This document shows positions 28,474 to 38,317 of a stretch of 64,000 nt of DNA, piece by piece. This DNA is from Rhodobacterales bacterium 52_120_T64 (GTDB taxonomy: Bacteria; Pseudomonadota; Alphaproteobacteria; Rhodobacterales; Rhodobacteraceae), in NCBI GenBank assembly GCA_002162875.1, contig MABA01000009.1, positions 183,552-247,551 of the forward strand, given 5' to 3'. The notes below the pieces were generated by a model. The model was not told the origin of the DNA. It searched no databases and was given only the letters and a program-made list of their open reading frames with translations. The stretch's first letter is position 1; every line of letters begins with the position of its first letter. Both the position numbers and the translations under genes were made by a program.

Positions 28474-28503
28474 AATTTCGGGCAATTTACACTGCCCGAA
28501 ATT
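28474..28503 (-). terminator. Hairpin between binding-protein and permease genes
   Basis: Perfect 11-bp arms (AATTTCGGGCA at 28474-28484, TGCCCGAAATT at 28493-28503) with an 8-base loop, just after the binding-protein stop codon. No U-run follows on the minus strand. It therefore more likely stabilises the upstream mRNA or partly attenuates, giving excess binding protein over permease. Confidence 0.6.
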
Positions 28504-28529
28504 ATTTTCTTACATCCCGTTAGAACGAA

Positions 28530-30572
28530 TTACTCGTCCAACCACCACTGAGTCGCGCGGTACGGATATGTCCGGTAGTACGCGTAGGACTGTGTCTGGA
28601 ACTCCGTGAAGTTCTTCAGATCATTGTTGTGATAGATCGGTGCAACCGCTTTCACAGTACCAATGAACAGAAGGTTATCTACAACCGTATCAACCAGTGC
28701 TGTACCAATCGCATTGGACTCGTCAGAGCCCGCAATTGCCGACTGGAACGCATCGATGCTGGCCATGGAGTCGTAAACCCACTGTGGTGGTTTCACGCCC
28801 GACGCACCGTCTGTATCGATATACTGCCCCCACAACATACCAGATGTGTGGTTGAAGTAGTTATCAAACGGAGGCTGGAACAGTTCCGAGATACCAAGGA
28901 TAACAGCAAGTGGCTGACCTTTAGCGTAGAACGTAACATCAAGCTGGTTCGAGGAAGCGGCGGAACGATACTCATCCGTTGTAACTTCTTTCACCGTGTT
29001 GTTGATACCAACGTCACGCCAGTTTTGACCTGCAAGCTCTACCAGCTTAAGGGATCCACCTTGCGTCGCAACCTGCATGTTCAGAACAAGCGGATCACCA
29101 TTTGGCAATTCACGCATTCCGTCGCCGTCTACATCAACCATGCCGATTTCGTCTAGCAGGGCGTTAGCCATTGCAGGATCGAACTGGGCGTAAGATTGCT
29201 CGGTTTCTTCACTTACGAAACCGGGTGTAGGGGAGAACGCAGTATACTGTTGAGGACGACCAAGACCGAAGAACACAACTTCGTTGATCTCGTCACGGTT
29301 CATCGCAACAGACATCGCCTGACGGAAACGTACGTCGCCGAAGACTTTACGTTTCTCAAGGTCTTCCGAAGTTACGTTGAACGAGAACGTGTTCAGCGCG
29401 ATCTCAGGTTTCAGATCAATTGTGAAATTGCCCTTTTCCTGATTTTCCAGAAGCAACGGTGCATAATCGAGGTTCAGCGCCTGAGCTTTATAGTCAACTT
29501 CGGAGTTAACCAGTTTCAGAAGACGAACTTCGCTTTCACCGACGAACAACTCGTCTTGCTCGTTGATGTATGGCAACTGTTGGCCAGATGTATCAACCTG
29601 GAAGAAGTACGGGTTGGCAACCAGATGACGGCCTTCCGTATTTTCCCGCGTGATGATGTGGCTTTCCAGTGTTGGAACCGTATCGGCAGGTAGACCATCA
29701 ACCAGATCAGGGTGGGCCAACATAGGTGTCGGCGTATCCATCCAGTCAGAGTTACCATAGTAACCTTTGATCGCAGCATAGCCGTTTTCAAAGCCATACG
29801 ACTGCGCAAGTGCGTCAGCATCTGCGTTTATGTCGGGATGAAACTGACCAAGGAAATGCTTAGGCTGGAAGCCCTGCGCATAGTGGTTGGCGAAATGCGA
29901 CAGCAGACCGGGTTTAGGGCTTGGAAGGTTGAACTGAATTGTAGTCGGGTTAACGACGACAAGGTCCATAACTTCGCCACCAACAAGAACATAATCTTTT
30001 GGTTTTTCACGAACATTGCTGTCCGTCGCGATGTTGTCATACCAGAACTTTACGTCTTCTGCGGTGAACGGCGCGCCGTCCGACCATTTGTGACCTTCAC
30101 GCAAGAAGAATGTCAGCTGAGTGAAGTCGCTGTTCCATTCCCAACCTTTGGCGATATTCGGAACGATGGTGGTCAAGTCGTCAGAGTACCGAACAAGGTT
30201 TACGTGGCGAATAGACATAAAGTCCGATGTGCCGGATTCTGTCGCATTCGATAGCGCGTCAAACACACCACCATAAGAACCGATCGAGTCATAAGGAGCC
30301 ACAACAAGGGGCTCGGATGGAAGGCGGTCGGCAATCGAAGGTAGAGGGCCGTTGCCGCGGATACGTGCGTTCAGATCATCGGACGCGGGGTTAGCCGAGA
30401 ATTCTACAGTACAGTTGCCGAGCGACTGGAACTCAGCCAATTCGTACTGTTGTGGAAAAGCGCCGGCTCCGACGCCCATCGCATCGCCAACTGTCACTGC
30501 CGGGCACGTAGCAGCGGACGCTGCACTGGCCAGCGCGACAAACGCGACGCCTGAATAAAGTAGTGTTTTCAT
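28530..30572 (-). CDS. Oligopeptide-type ABC substrate-binding protein
   Basis: 680-residue periplasmic protein of the SBP_bac_5 family. The signal peptide is about 20 residues (MKTLLYSGVAFVALASAASA). The core shows FLREGHKWSDGAPFTAEDVKFWYDNI near residue 155 and KVFGDVRFRQAMSVAMNRDEINEVVFFG near 410, both family hallmarks. It is longer than DppA (about 535), like binding proteins of the YejA-like or glycoside-type branch. It is the first gene of the transporter operon with GGAGAGG 7 bp before its ATG. Proximity to two sulfatases hints at a sulfated or esterified substrate, but nothing proves it. Confidence 0.9.
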   Translation of the reverse strand: MKTLLYSGVAFVALASAASAATCPAVTVGDAMGVGAGAFPQQYELAEFQSLGNCTVEFSANPASDDLNARIRGNGPLPSIADRLPSEPLVVAPYDSIGSYGGVFDALSNATESGTSDFMSIRHVNLVRYSDDLTTIVPNIAKGWEWNSDFTQLTFFLREGHKWSDGAPFTAEDVKFWYDNIATDSNVREKPKDYVLVGGEVMDLVVVNPTTIQFNLPSPKPGLLSHFANHYAQGFQPKHFLGQFHPDINADADALAQSYGFENGYAAIKGYYGNSDWMDTPTPMLAHPDLVDGLPADTVPTLESHIITRENTEGRHLVANPYFFQVDTSGQQLPYINEQDELFVGESEVRLLKLVNSEVDYKAQALNLDYAPLLLENQEKGNFTIDLKPEIALNTFSFNVTSEDLEKRKVFGDVRFRQAMSVAMNRDEINEVVFFGLGRPQQYTAFSPTPGFVSEETEQSYAQFDPAMANALLDEIGMVDVDGDGMRELPNGDPLVLNMQVATQGGSLKLVELAGQNWRDVGINNTVKEVTTDEYRSAASSNQLDVTFYAKGQPLAVILGISELFQPPFDNYFNHTSGMLWGQYIDTDGASGVKPPQWVYDSMASIDAFQSAIAGSDESNAIGTALVDTVVDNLLFIGTVKAVAPIYHNNDLKNFTEFQTQSYAYYRTYPYRATQWWLDE

Positions 30573-31110
30573 TGTATTTCCTCTCCGTTGTCATTCGCTT
30601 CAAGGCGGTTAATCACCCCGAGCACCTTTTAAGCTTAGTTTGTTTCGCATTTGCTTCATTAACATGAACTAATTGCGACAACACCGCTTTGATTAATACC
30701 TTCCCCTAGATTTCCCCCAATTTAAACGTACGGTTAATCGGCATAGGGTTGGTCGGCCTGAACAAGATTGTACATAAGTGCGCAACCTGTCAATATTTTT
30801 TCAGTCTGGAGCGTCCTAAAACTTCGCTTTTGTGACATGCCGCGAGCACCCTAGATGTTCTTAGTGACTAAGATCACATTATACGCCAATGTTTGCTGGA
30901 AAGCCCTTCCTTTCACGATGAGGCTTTGCATTTTTGCAATCCCGATTTGCACGCCGAACTGAACGATGGTTCATTTTTTTCTTTACCTGTGAAATAATCT
31001 TGCTAAGGTCGGGTCAACAAGGACGGAATCAATCCGACCGCCAAAACGTCAACGTACGTTTTTAGAAAACCAACGGGTGTGGCCCACCCCACTGGGAGGA
31101 TACCAAAGCG
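30573..31110. other. Divergent regulatory region
   Basis: About 540 bp with no gene between the binding-protein gene (minus) and the CoA ligase gene (plus). It is AT-rich. It contains TTGCA-N4-TGCAA at 30926-30939 and a perfect palindrome AACGTACGTT at 31051-31060; the octamer AACGTACG also occurs near 30725. These may be operators for either operon, but no regulator gene is adjacent. Confidence 0.4.
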
Positions 31111-33072
31111 ATGACCGCAACCGTAATCGACGGCGAACTAGACACGTTCCCAAAGCTTTTGGCGCGCAATGCAGTCAAGTTCGGGAACAAGGCTGCCTAT
31201 CGCGAAAAAGAGTTTGGCATTTGGCAAACCTGGACATGGGCACAAACCAAAGACGAGATCGAATCTTTGGCGCTTGGCATGTTGGCCCTTGGCCTGAATG
31301 AAGGCGACCACGTTGCCATTATCGGGCGTAATCGTCCGTATCTCTATTGGGCTATGACTGCCGCACAATGCTGCGGCGCGATTCCGGTCCCCCTATATAA
31401 TGACGCCAACGCCGAAGAGATGGCCTATGTGCTGGAACATTGCGGTGCGCGATTTGCAATCGTTGAGGATCAGGAACAGGTCGATAAAGTCATCGACGCG
31501 CAAGAAACCGTGCACGGGATAGACGAGATTATCTATCTCGATAAACGCGGCATGCGGAAATACGACCATGCGCATATGAATGCCTATGAAGATGTGCAGG
31601 CCGAAGGTCGCGCCGGACATCACCGTCTGGAACCAATCATGCAGGAACGCTGCGCTGCACTGAATCTCGATAGCACCTGCGTTATGCTTTACACCTCTGG
31701 TACAACGGGCCGCCCAAAGGGTGTTGTCCTGTCGAACCGGAATATCATTTCTGCTGCATCTTCGTCGTCCGGGTTTGACCACCTGAATGCTAGCGACAGC
31801 GTATTGGCCTATTTGCCAATGGCATGGGTCGGGGATTTCATCTTCTCCATCGGTCAGTGTTTCTGGACCGGTTTCTGTGTTGCTTGCCCAGAAAGCCCCG
31901 AGACGATGCAAACGGACTTGCGCGAGATCGGCCCCACCTATTTCTTCGCCCCCCCTCGTTTCTTTGAAGGCATGCTGACAACAGTAATGATCCGGATGGA
32001 GGATGCGAACCGGCTTAAAAAGCGGATGTTCAAATACTTCATGGACCACGCCAAGAAGGTTGGTCCGGCAATGCTGGACGGTAAAACCGTCAACGGCGGG
32101 GATCGTTTGAAGTATTTCATCGGCAACATCTTGATTTACGGCCCGCTTAAAAACACTCTGGGTATGTCCCGCGTTCGCGTTGGTTATACGGCGGGTGAAG
32201 CAATCGGGCCCGAGATTTTCGAATTCTACCGCTCGCTCGGGATTAACCTGAAACAACTTTACGGCCAGACCGAGGCCGGGGTGTTTGTTACCCAACAGCC
32301 TGACGGCGAAGTGCGGGCTGACACGGTTGGCGTCCCCTCGCCCGGTGTCGAGGTTAAGATCAACGACAATGGCGAGGTTCTGTATCGTTCTGATTCCAGC
32401 TTCGTCGAGTATTATAAAAACCCTGAAAGCACCGCTGACACCAAAGACGCTGACGGCTGGGTGGCGACAGGTGACGCGGGTTTCTTTGAAGAATCCTCGG
32501 GACATTTGCGGATCATCGACCGCGCCAAAGACGTTGGCAAAATGTCTGATGGGTCCATGTTTGCGCCGAAGTTCGTTGAAAACAAACTTAAGTTCTTCCC
32601 TAACATTCTGGAAGTCGTCGTTTTTGGTAATGGCCGTGACACTTGTACCGCCTTCATCAATATCGACCTCAACGCAGTTGGTAACTGGGCGGAACGCAAC
32701 AACATCGCTTATGCCTCCTACCAAGAACTTGCGGGCCATCCCGAAGTTTACCAAACCATCAAGGAGCATGTGGAAGAGGTGAATATCTCTGTTGCCGAGG
32801 ATTCTATGTTGTCAGGCTGCCAGATCAGCCGGTTCCTCGTATTGCACAAAGAACTGGATGCAGATGACGGCGAGATGACCCGCACCCGCAAAGTGCGCCG
32901 CCGGATCGTCGAAGAGAAATACTCCGATCTGATCGAGGGGCTGTATAACGGCGCAACCGAAGTTTCGACCGAAACCGAGGTGACATACGAGGATGGCCGC
33001 AAAGGCTCGATCAAGGCGACGGTTCAAATTGAAGACGCAAAAACAGTAGCACGGAAGGCAAAAGCAGCATGA
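31111..33072 (+). CDS. Long-chain acyl-CoA synthetase-like AMP-binding enzyme
   Basis: 653-residue adenylate-forming ligase that activates a carboxylic acid to its CoA thioester through an acyl-AMP. The ATP/AMP motif YTSGTTGRPKGVV lies near residue 194 and YGQTEAG near 385. TGDAGFFEESSGHLRIIDRAKD near 450 is followed by a KMSDG segment. The length and the two-helix insertion after the P-loop fit the long-chain acyl-CoA synthetase branch. The stop overlaps the start of the next gene by 4 bp, so it is cotranscribed with the Liv-type transporter. The substrate is probably an aromatic or branched acid brought in by that transporter (inference). Confidence 0.88.
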   Translation: MTATVIDGELDTFPKLLARNAVKFGNKAAYREKEFGIWQTWTWAQTKDEIESLALGMLALGLNEGDHVAIIGRNRPYLYWAMTAAQCCGAIPVPLYNDANAEEMAYVLEHCGARFAIVEDQEQVDKVIDAQETVHGIDEIIYLDKRGMRKYDHAHMNAYEDVQAEGRAGHHRLEPIMQERCAALNLDSTCVMLYTSGTTGRPKGVVLSNRNIISAASSSSGFDHLNASDSVLAYLPMAWVGDFIFSIGQCFWTGFCVACPESPETMQTDLREIGPTYFFAPPRFFEGMLTTVMIRMEDANRLKKRMFKYFMDHAKKVGPAMLDGKTVNGGDRLKYFIGNILIYGPLKNTLGMSRVRVGYTAGEAIGPEIFEFYRSLGINLKQLYGQTEAGVFVTQQPDGEVRADTVGVPSPGVEVKINDNGEVLYRSDSSFVEYYKNPESTADTKDADGWVATGDAGFFEESSGHLRIIDRAKDVGKMSDGSMFAPKFVENKLKFFPNILEVVVFGNGRDTCTAFINIDLNAVGNWAERNNIAYASYQELAGHPEVYQTIKEHVEEVNISVAEDSMLSGCQISRFLVLHKELDADDGEMTRTRKVRRRIVEEKYSDLIEGLYNGATEVSTETEVTYEDGRKGSIKATVQIEDAKTVARKAKAA

Positions 33073-33887
33073 ATGCTACAGCAGAAAGCTATGTAACCGA
33101 GGATGGCCGCACGATCGGCGCTCCGGTTATGGAAATGAAGAACATCACTTTGAAATTTGGTGGTGTGACCGCGATCTCGAACATCTCGTTCGACATCCGC
33201 GAGGGCGAAATTCGCGCAATTATCGGGCCAAACGGTGCGGGGAAATCCTCCATGCTGAACGTCATCAACGGGTTCTATCACCCGCAAGAAGGCGAAATCT
33301 GGTTCCACGGTGAGAAACGCAAGCCGATGAAGCCTTATCAGATTGCCCAGCAAGGTATCGCGCGGACATTCCAGAACATTGCTTTGTTCAAGGGTATGAG
33401 CACGCTCGATAATATCATGACCGGGCGCTTCACGCATATGAAAACCAACATGCTGATGCAGGCGATCTGGAAAGGTCCGGCAGAGCGTGAGGAAAACCTG
33501 AACCGTGACATCGTAGAACACGTAATCGACTTCCTTGAAATTCAGGCTATCCGCAAAACGCCGGTTGGCCGCCTGCCCTACGGTTTGCAAAAGCGCGTAG
33601 AGCTGGGACGCGCCCTTGCAGCACAGCCAAAACTGTTGCTGCTGGATGAGCCAATGGCAGGTATGAACGTCGAGGAAAAAGAGGACATGTCCCGCTTTAT
33701 TCTGGATGTGAACGATGAATTCGGCACCACCATCGCCCTGATCGAGCACGACATGGGCGTGGTTATGGATATTTCAGACCGCGTTGTGGTTCTGGATTAT
33801 GGCAAGAAGATTGGCGATGGAACGCCTGATGAAGTGCGCAACAATCAAGATGTGATCGACGCCTATCTTGGCGTGGCGCATGACTAG
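33069..33887 (+). CDS. Branched-chain amino-acid-type ABC ATPase (LivG-like)
   Basis: 272-residue ATPase. Walker A is GPNGAGKSS near residue 56 and Walker B is LLLLDEPMAGM. The LivG-type C-terminus reads IALIEHDMGVVMDISDRVVVLDYG. The signature LPYGLQKRVELGRAL replaces the canonical LSGGQ with LPYGLQ, as is common in this subfamily. It overlaps the ligase gene by 4 bp. Confidence 0.92.
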   Translation: MNATAESYVTEDGRTIGAPVMEMKNITLKFGGVTAISNISFDIREGEIRAIIGPNGAGKSSMLNVINGFYHPQEGEIWFHGEKRKPMKPYQIAQQGIARTFQNIALFKGMSTLDNIMTGRFTHMKTNMLMQAIWKGPAEREENLNRDIVEHVIDFLEIQAIRKTPVGRLPYGLQKRVELGRALAAQPKLLLLDEPMAGMNVEEKEDMSRFILDVNDEFGTTIALIEHDMGVVMDISDRVVVLDYGKKIGDGTPDEVRNNQDVIDAYLGVAHD

Positions 33888-33898
33888 GGAGCTTTGAT

Positions 33899-34891
33899 AT
33901 GTCAGCTAATTTTTTCTATACTATCGAGGTGATAGCGAACGGTCTGATGACCGGCGTGATGTACTCGCTCGTCGCCCTTGGTTTTGTTCTTATTTTCAAA
34001 GCCTCCGGTGTATTCAACTATGCACAAGGCGTAATGGCCCTGTTTGCAGCGATGACTTTGGTGGGAATCCAATCCGGCCAAGTGCCATTTGCGCATCTTA
34101 TCAACGTTATATTCGGCACACACCTCGACAAATTCGGGTGGGAAGTTCCAACGTTTATTGCAATCATTCTGGCGCTGCTGGTGATGATAGGTTTTGCCTT
34201 CATCGTCGAGCGATACATCCTTAAACATCTGGTTAACCAAGACCCTATTATCTTGTTCATGGCCACGATCGGACTAGCCTACTTCATGGAAGGATTCGGC
34301 GACCTTATGTGGGGATCCGAAATCAAGAAACTTGATGTGGGCTTACCACAAGGCGGAAACGTCTGGCTGGAAAGTGCTACGGCGGGCTGGGCTGACGGGT
34401 TCTATGGTTTCTATCTGGATAACCTCGATATGTGGGCCACAGCGATTGCGATTGTGCTGGTTGCCAGCCTGATTGCCTTCAGCAACTACACCAAAACAGG
34501 TCGCGCCCTTCGTGCGGTGGCCGATGACAACCAAGCCGCATTGTCGGTGGGTATCAGCCTTCGCACCATCTGGGTGATCGTCTGGTCGCTCGCAGGTTTC
34601 GTGGCCTTGGTTGCGGGTATCATGTGGGGTGCTAAATCCGGCGTGCAATTCTCCCTTTCCCTGATCGCGCTTAAAGCGTTGCCAGTACTGATGCTGGGCG
34701 GGTTTACATCCATCCCGGGCGCTATCGTCGGCGGTATGATCATCGGTGTGGGTGAAAAATTATTCGAATTCGCGATTGGGCCATACATTGGCGGCGCGAC
34801 CGAAAACTGGTTTGCCTATGTGTTGGCGCTCCTATTCCTCGTGTTCAGACCTCAAGGTCTGTTCGGCGAAAAGATCATCGAGAGGGTTTGA
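33899..34891 (+). CDS. Branched-chain-type ABC permease (LivH-like)
   Basis: 330-residue inner-membrane permease. It has about eight helices and the typical N-terminal MTGVMYSLVALGFVLIFKASGVFNYAQG split around residues 14-45. GRALRAVADDNQAALSVGI near residue 203 forms the ATPase coupling loop. LMLGGFTSIPGAIVGGMIIGV near 270 is also conserved. The gene is 11 bp after the LivG-like ATPase gene. Confidence 0.92.
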   Translation: MSANFFYTIEVIANGLMTGVMYSLVALGFVLIFKASGVFNYAQGVMALFAAMTLVGIQSGQVPFAHLINVIFGTHLDKFGWEVPTFIAIILALLVMIGFAFIVERYILKHLVNQDPIILFMATIGLAYFMEGFGDLMWGSEIKKLDVGLPQGGNVWLESATAGWADGFYGFYLDNLDMWATAIAIVLVASLIAFSNYTKTGRALRAVADDNQAALSVGISLRTIWVIVWSLAGFVALVAGIMWGAKSGVQFSLSLIALKALPVLMLGGFTSIPGAIVGGMIIGVGEKLFEFAIGPYIGGATENWFAYVLALLFLVFRPQGLFGEKIIERV

Positions 34892-34894
34892 TCA

Positions 34895-35992
34895 ATGTTT
34901 TACCGTGAATCAGGTGATTTCAAGACCACCTACGCCAAAGACACCCAGACCTTCCCGATCAAGCTGGACCGGATGGGATACTACACAATCCTCGCGATTG
35001 CGTTCGTCGTCATTCCGACAATGCTGGTTATGAACGTGGGCGGCGGTGCCAACTATTGGACCAATGCGATCCTTCTACCATTCCTGATCTGGGCGATTGC
35101 CTCGATTGGACTGAACATCCTTGTGGGATATTGCGGACAACTTAGCCTTGGTAGTGGTGGCTTCATGGCCGTGGGCGCATATGCATCCTACAAATTGATG
35201 ACATCATTCCCTGACCTGAGCATCTTTATCATCGTCCTGCTGTCTGGCGCGATAACGGCCGGTGTCGGCATCTTGTTCGGGCTTCCTAGCCTGCGCATCA
35301 AAGGGTTCTATCTGGCGGTGGCAACACTGGCCGCACAGTTCTTCCTTGTCTGGATGTTTAACAAAGTTCAGTGGTTCTATAACTATTCGGCCTCGGGCCA
35401 AATCAGTGCGCCTACCCGTTCCGTTTTCGGGTTCGAAGTAACCGGCGCGACCGCATCAGCCGAAGCCAAATACCTGTTCTGCCTTGTCTTGCTGGTTGGC
35501 GTTGCGTGGGTAGCCCGCAATCTAACACGTGGCCGGATTGGCCGCAGCTGGATGGCGATCCGCGATATGGATATTGCGGCCGAAATCATCGGGGTTGCCC
35601 CACTGAAAACCAAACTTTCCGCATTCGGAATCAGCTCGTTCTTCATCGGTATCGCGGGCGCATTGTTCTTCGCAGTCTACCTCGGTGCGGCTGAAGTGGG
35701 CGAAGCCTTTGGCATCCAAAAATCGTTCTTGCTGCTATTCATGGTTATCATCGGTGGCTTGGGGTCAATCTTTGGCAGTATCATTGGCGCCGCATTCATG
35801 GTTCTAATGCCAGTGTTGCTTAAGAATATCATGGTTGGCCAGTTGAACTGGGCAACGGATATAGCCGCACACTTCGAGTTTGTGTTCGTTGGTGCGCTGA
35901 TTATTATATTCCTGATCCTTGAACCACATGGGCTTGCACAGCTCTGGCGGTTGTTGAAGGAAAAACTACGTCTTTGGCCATTCCCGCACTAG
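34895..35992 (+). CDS. Branched-chain-type ABC permease (LivM-like)
   Basis: 365-residue inner-membrane permease. Hydrophobic helices surround the conserved LVGYCGQLSLGSGGFMAVGAYA (about residues 74-95). The coupling loop is GRSWMAIRDMDIAAEIIGV near residue 215, and GGLGSIFGSIIGAAF occurs near 287. It is 3 bp after the LivH-like gene and pairs with it in the membrane. Confidence 0.92.
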   Translation: MFYRESGDFKTTYAKDTQTFPIKLDRMGYYTILAIAFVVIPTMLVMNVGGGANYWTNAILLPFLIWAIASIGLNILVGYCGQLSLGSGGFMAVGAYASYKLMTSFPDLSIFIIVLLSGAITAGVGILFGLPSLRIKGFYLAVATLAAQFFLVWMFNKVQWFYNYSASGQISAPTRSVFGFEVTGATASAEAKYLFCLVLLVGVAWVARNLTRGRIGRSWMAIRDMDIAAEIIGVAPLKTKLSAFGISSFFIGIAGALFFAVYLGAAEVGEAFGIQKSFLLLFMVIIGGLGSIFGSIIGAAFMVLMPVLLKNIMVGQLNWATDIAAHFEFVFVGALIIIFLILEPHGLAQLWRLLKEKLRLWPFPH

Positions 35993-36060
35993 CGAACGGC
36001 CAAATAATAAGCCACCGAAGAATTCGGGGCATCACCTGTCGAACCTAAAGGGAGGACGAC

Positions 36061-37347
36061 ATGAAACTTACTAAACTGGCAACCTTTGCCGTTACCGCGG
36101 TTATGGCCGCAAGTCCGGTACTGGCGGACCTGGTATTCCCAGCGCTTAGCTATCGTACTGGCCCATATGCTGCAAACGGCATTCCATTTGCAGATGGCTA
36201 CGCAGACTACTTCACACTCGTTAACGAGCGTGATGGGGGCATTGGCGGTCTTCCTGCACAAGTTCTGGAATGCGAAACAGGCTACAACACTGAAAAAGGT
36301 GTGGAATGCTATGAATCGACCAAAGGCGAAGGCGCATTGGTTTACCAACCGCTATCCACGGGGATTACTTACCAGCTAATTCCAAAAGCAACTGCTGACG
36401 GTATCCCTATTCACTCCATGGGTTATGGCCGTACTTCCGCCGCTAACGGCGATGTATTCGGCAACGTCTTTAACTACCCTGCCAACTACTGGAATGGTGC
36501 CTCTATCGCCATTAACCATCTTCTTGAGATTAACGGTGGTGACCTTTCCGGAAAATCCATCTCGCTAGTGTATCACAACTCCGCTTACGGCAAAGAGCCG
36601 ATCCGCACGCTTGAAGTGCTAAGCGAGAAGCATGGCTACGACTTGACACTACAGCCTGTTGACCACCCTGGCCAAGAGCAGAAGTCGCAATGGCTTCAAA
36701 TTCGTCGCGAGCGTCCGGATTATGTGATCATGTGGGGCTGGGGCGTAATGAATACAGTTGCGATCCAAGAAGCTGTTAACATCCGCTTCCCAATGGAAAA
36801 CTTCATCGGCATTTGGTGGTCTGGTTCGGAGAACGATGTGATTCCGGCTGGTGTTGGCGCAAACGGGTATAAATCTCTGACGTTCCACGGTGTTGGTGAT
36901 GGCTATCCAGTATACGATGACATTCAAAAATACGTTGTTGATACCGGTAAAACGGCGGGTGCTGGAGACCAAATTGGTACAGTTATCTATAATCGCGGTA
37001 TGTATGCTGCTATGCTAGCTGTTGAGGCTGTGAAAACAGCTCAGGCAATTCACGGCGTTGCAGACATCACACCGGCTATGATGCGTGATGGCATGGAAGC
37101 TTTGGAAATGTCGGAGGAGAAAATGGCTTCTCTCGGCTTGCCAAACTTTGGTCCAGCATTCTCGGTTAGCTGTGAAAACCACGGTGGTCCAGGCCTTGGC
37201 GCTGTTGCCCAGTGGGATGCAGAAGCTGGCTCTTGGAACATGATCTCCGAGTACGGTCCTTCCGACATGGATGTGATCCAGGCACTGATCGACGACGACT
37301 CCGCTGCTTACGCTGCAGAGAACAACATCGAAAGCCAGTGTAACTAA
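36061..37347 (+). CDS. Branched-chain-type ABC substrate-binding protein
   Basis: 428-residue periplasmic binding protein of the type-1 (LivJ/LivK) fold. A signal peptide of about 22 residues ends at VLA. The mature N-terminus LVFPALSYRTGPYAANGIPFADG matches the class whose neighbours are CoA ligases rather than classical leucine importers. Internal Cys residues occur in ECETGYN and GVECYES. GGGAGG-type spacing (GGGAGG 5-6 bp upstream) gives a strong ribosome site, and a hairpin follows the stop codon. The ligand is unknown. Confidence 0.88.
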   Translation: MKLTKLATFAVTAVMAASPVLADLVFPALSYRTGPYAANGIPFADGYADYFTLVNERDGGIGGLPAQVLECETGYNTEKGVECYESTKGEGALVYQPLSTGITYQLIPKATADGIPIHSMGYGRTSAANGDVFGNVFNYPANYWNGASIAINHLLEINGGDLSGKSISLVYHNSAYGKEPIRTLEVLSEKHGYDLTLQPVDHPGQEQKSQWLQIRRERPDYVIMWGWGVMNTVAIQEAVNIRFPMENFIGIWWSGSENDVIPAGVGANGYKSLTFHGVGDGYPVYDDIQKYVVDTGKTAGAGDQIGTVIYNRGMYAAMLAVEAVKTAQAIHGVADITPAMMRDGMEALEMSEEKMASLGLPNFGPAFSVSCENHGGPGLGAVAQWDAEAGSWNMISEYGPSDMDVIQALIDDDSAAYAAENNIESQCN

Positions 37348-37356
37348 ACGAACCCT

Positions 37357-37380
37357 CTTCGGCCCTTATGGGGGCCGAAG
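37357..37380 (+). terminator. Hairpin after the binding-protein gene
   Basis: A perfect 9-bp stem (CTTCGGCCC / GGGCCGAAG) with a 6-base loop, followed by AACCCAATTTGTTTT. The T-run is weak, so it is probably a partial terminator or mRNA-stabilising stem that lets the binding protein be made in excess over the downstream ATPase. Confidence 0.65.
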
Positions 37381-37422
37381 AACCCAATTTGTTTTGACAT
37401 TTAAAAACTACGGGATACGCAG

Positions 37423-38247
37423 ATGCTTGATACTGGCGAGACACAAGAGACGCTTCTAGAAGTCAATAATATCGAGGTTATATACAACCACGTTATTCTG
37501 GTTCTGAAAGGCGTTTCCCTAACCGTCCCCAAAGGAGGCATTACTGCGCTTCTTGGTGGCAACGGCGCGGGTAAATCCACGACGCTGAAAGCGATTTCCA
37601 ACTTGCTACGTTCAGAGCGCGGCGACGTCACCAAAGGCACTATAGAATACCGCGGCGAGTCAATCACCGATCTAAATCCGGCAGCTCTTGTTAAGCGCGG
37701 TGTTATTCAGGTCATGGAAGGCCGTCATTGTTTTGAACACCTGACGGTAGAAGATAACCTAATGACAGGCGCATACACGCGCCGCGACGGTAAAGGTGCG
37801 GTGAGTGCAGACCTGGAAATGGTCTATGACTATTTTCCACGTCTTAAGGAGCGCCGTAAGTCCCAAGCGGGTTATACGTCTGGTGGCGAGCAACAAATGG
37901 TTGCGATCGGTCGAGCCTTGATGTCCAAGCCGGAAACGGTGCTGCTGGACGAACCTTCGATGGGATTGGCACCACAATTGGTCGAGGAAATATTCGAGAT
38001 CGTGAAAGGATTGAACGAGAAAGAAGGCGTGTCTTTCCTATTGGCAGAGCAGAACACAAACGTCGCTCTGAAATATGCGCACCACGGGTACATACTTGAA
38101 TCCGGTCGCGTTGTAATGGAAGGGGCTGCCGCCGAGCTGCGCGAAAATCCCGACGTGAAAGAATTCTATCTCGGCATGTCCGAAGAAGGCCGCAAATCCT
38201 TCCGCGACGTGCGCTCTTATCGTCGCCGCAAGCGTTGGCTCAGCTAA
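37423..38247 (+). CDS. Branched-chain-type ABC ATPase (LivF-like)
   Basis: 274-residue ATPase. Walker A is GGNGAGKST near residue 46, the signature is TSGGEQQMVAIGRAL near 150 and Walker B is TVLLDEPSMGLAPQLVEEIF. The ending AAELRENPDVKEFYLG is typical of LivF. It completes the transporter with the LivG-, LivH- and LivM-like proteins. The C-terminal 25 residues are Arg-rich (RSYRRRKRW). Confidence 0.92.
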   Translation: MLDTGETQETLLEVNNIEVIYNHVILVLKGVSLTVPKGGITALLGGNGAGKSTTLKAISNLLRSERGDVTKGTIEYRGESITDLNPAALVKRGVIQVMEGRHCFEHLTVEDNLMTGAYTRRDGKGAVSADLEMVYDYFPRLKERRKSQAGYTSGGEQQMVAIGRALMSKPETVLLDEPSMGLAPQLVEEIFEIVKGLNEKEGVSFLLAEQNTNVALKYAHHGYILESGRVVMEGAAAELRENPDVKEFYLGMSEEGRKSFRDVRSYRRRKRWLS

Positions 38248-38317
38248 GCTTGCGCAGACGAACCCAAACAAACTAAATCTCGAACGCGGGGTTTCTCCGC
38301 CGCCAAAGGAAAACCCC

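Noticed and set aside
31393..32769. 458-codon open frame opposite the CoA ligase gene
   Set aside because: Long, but antisense to a gene with complete AMP-binding motifs; no ribosome site or family resemblance.
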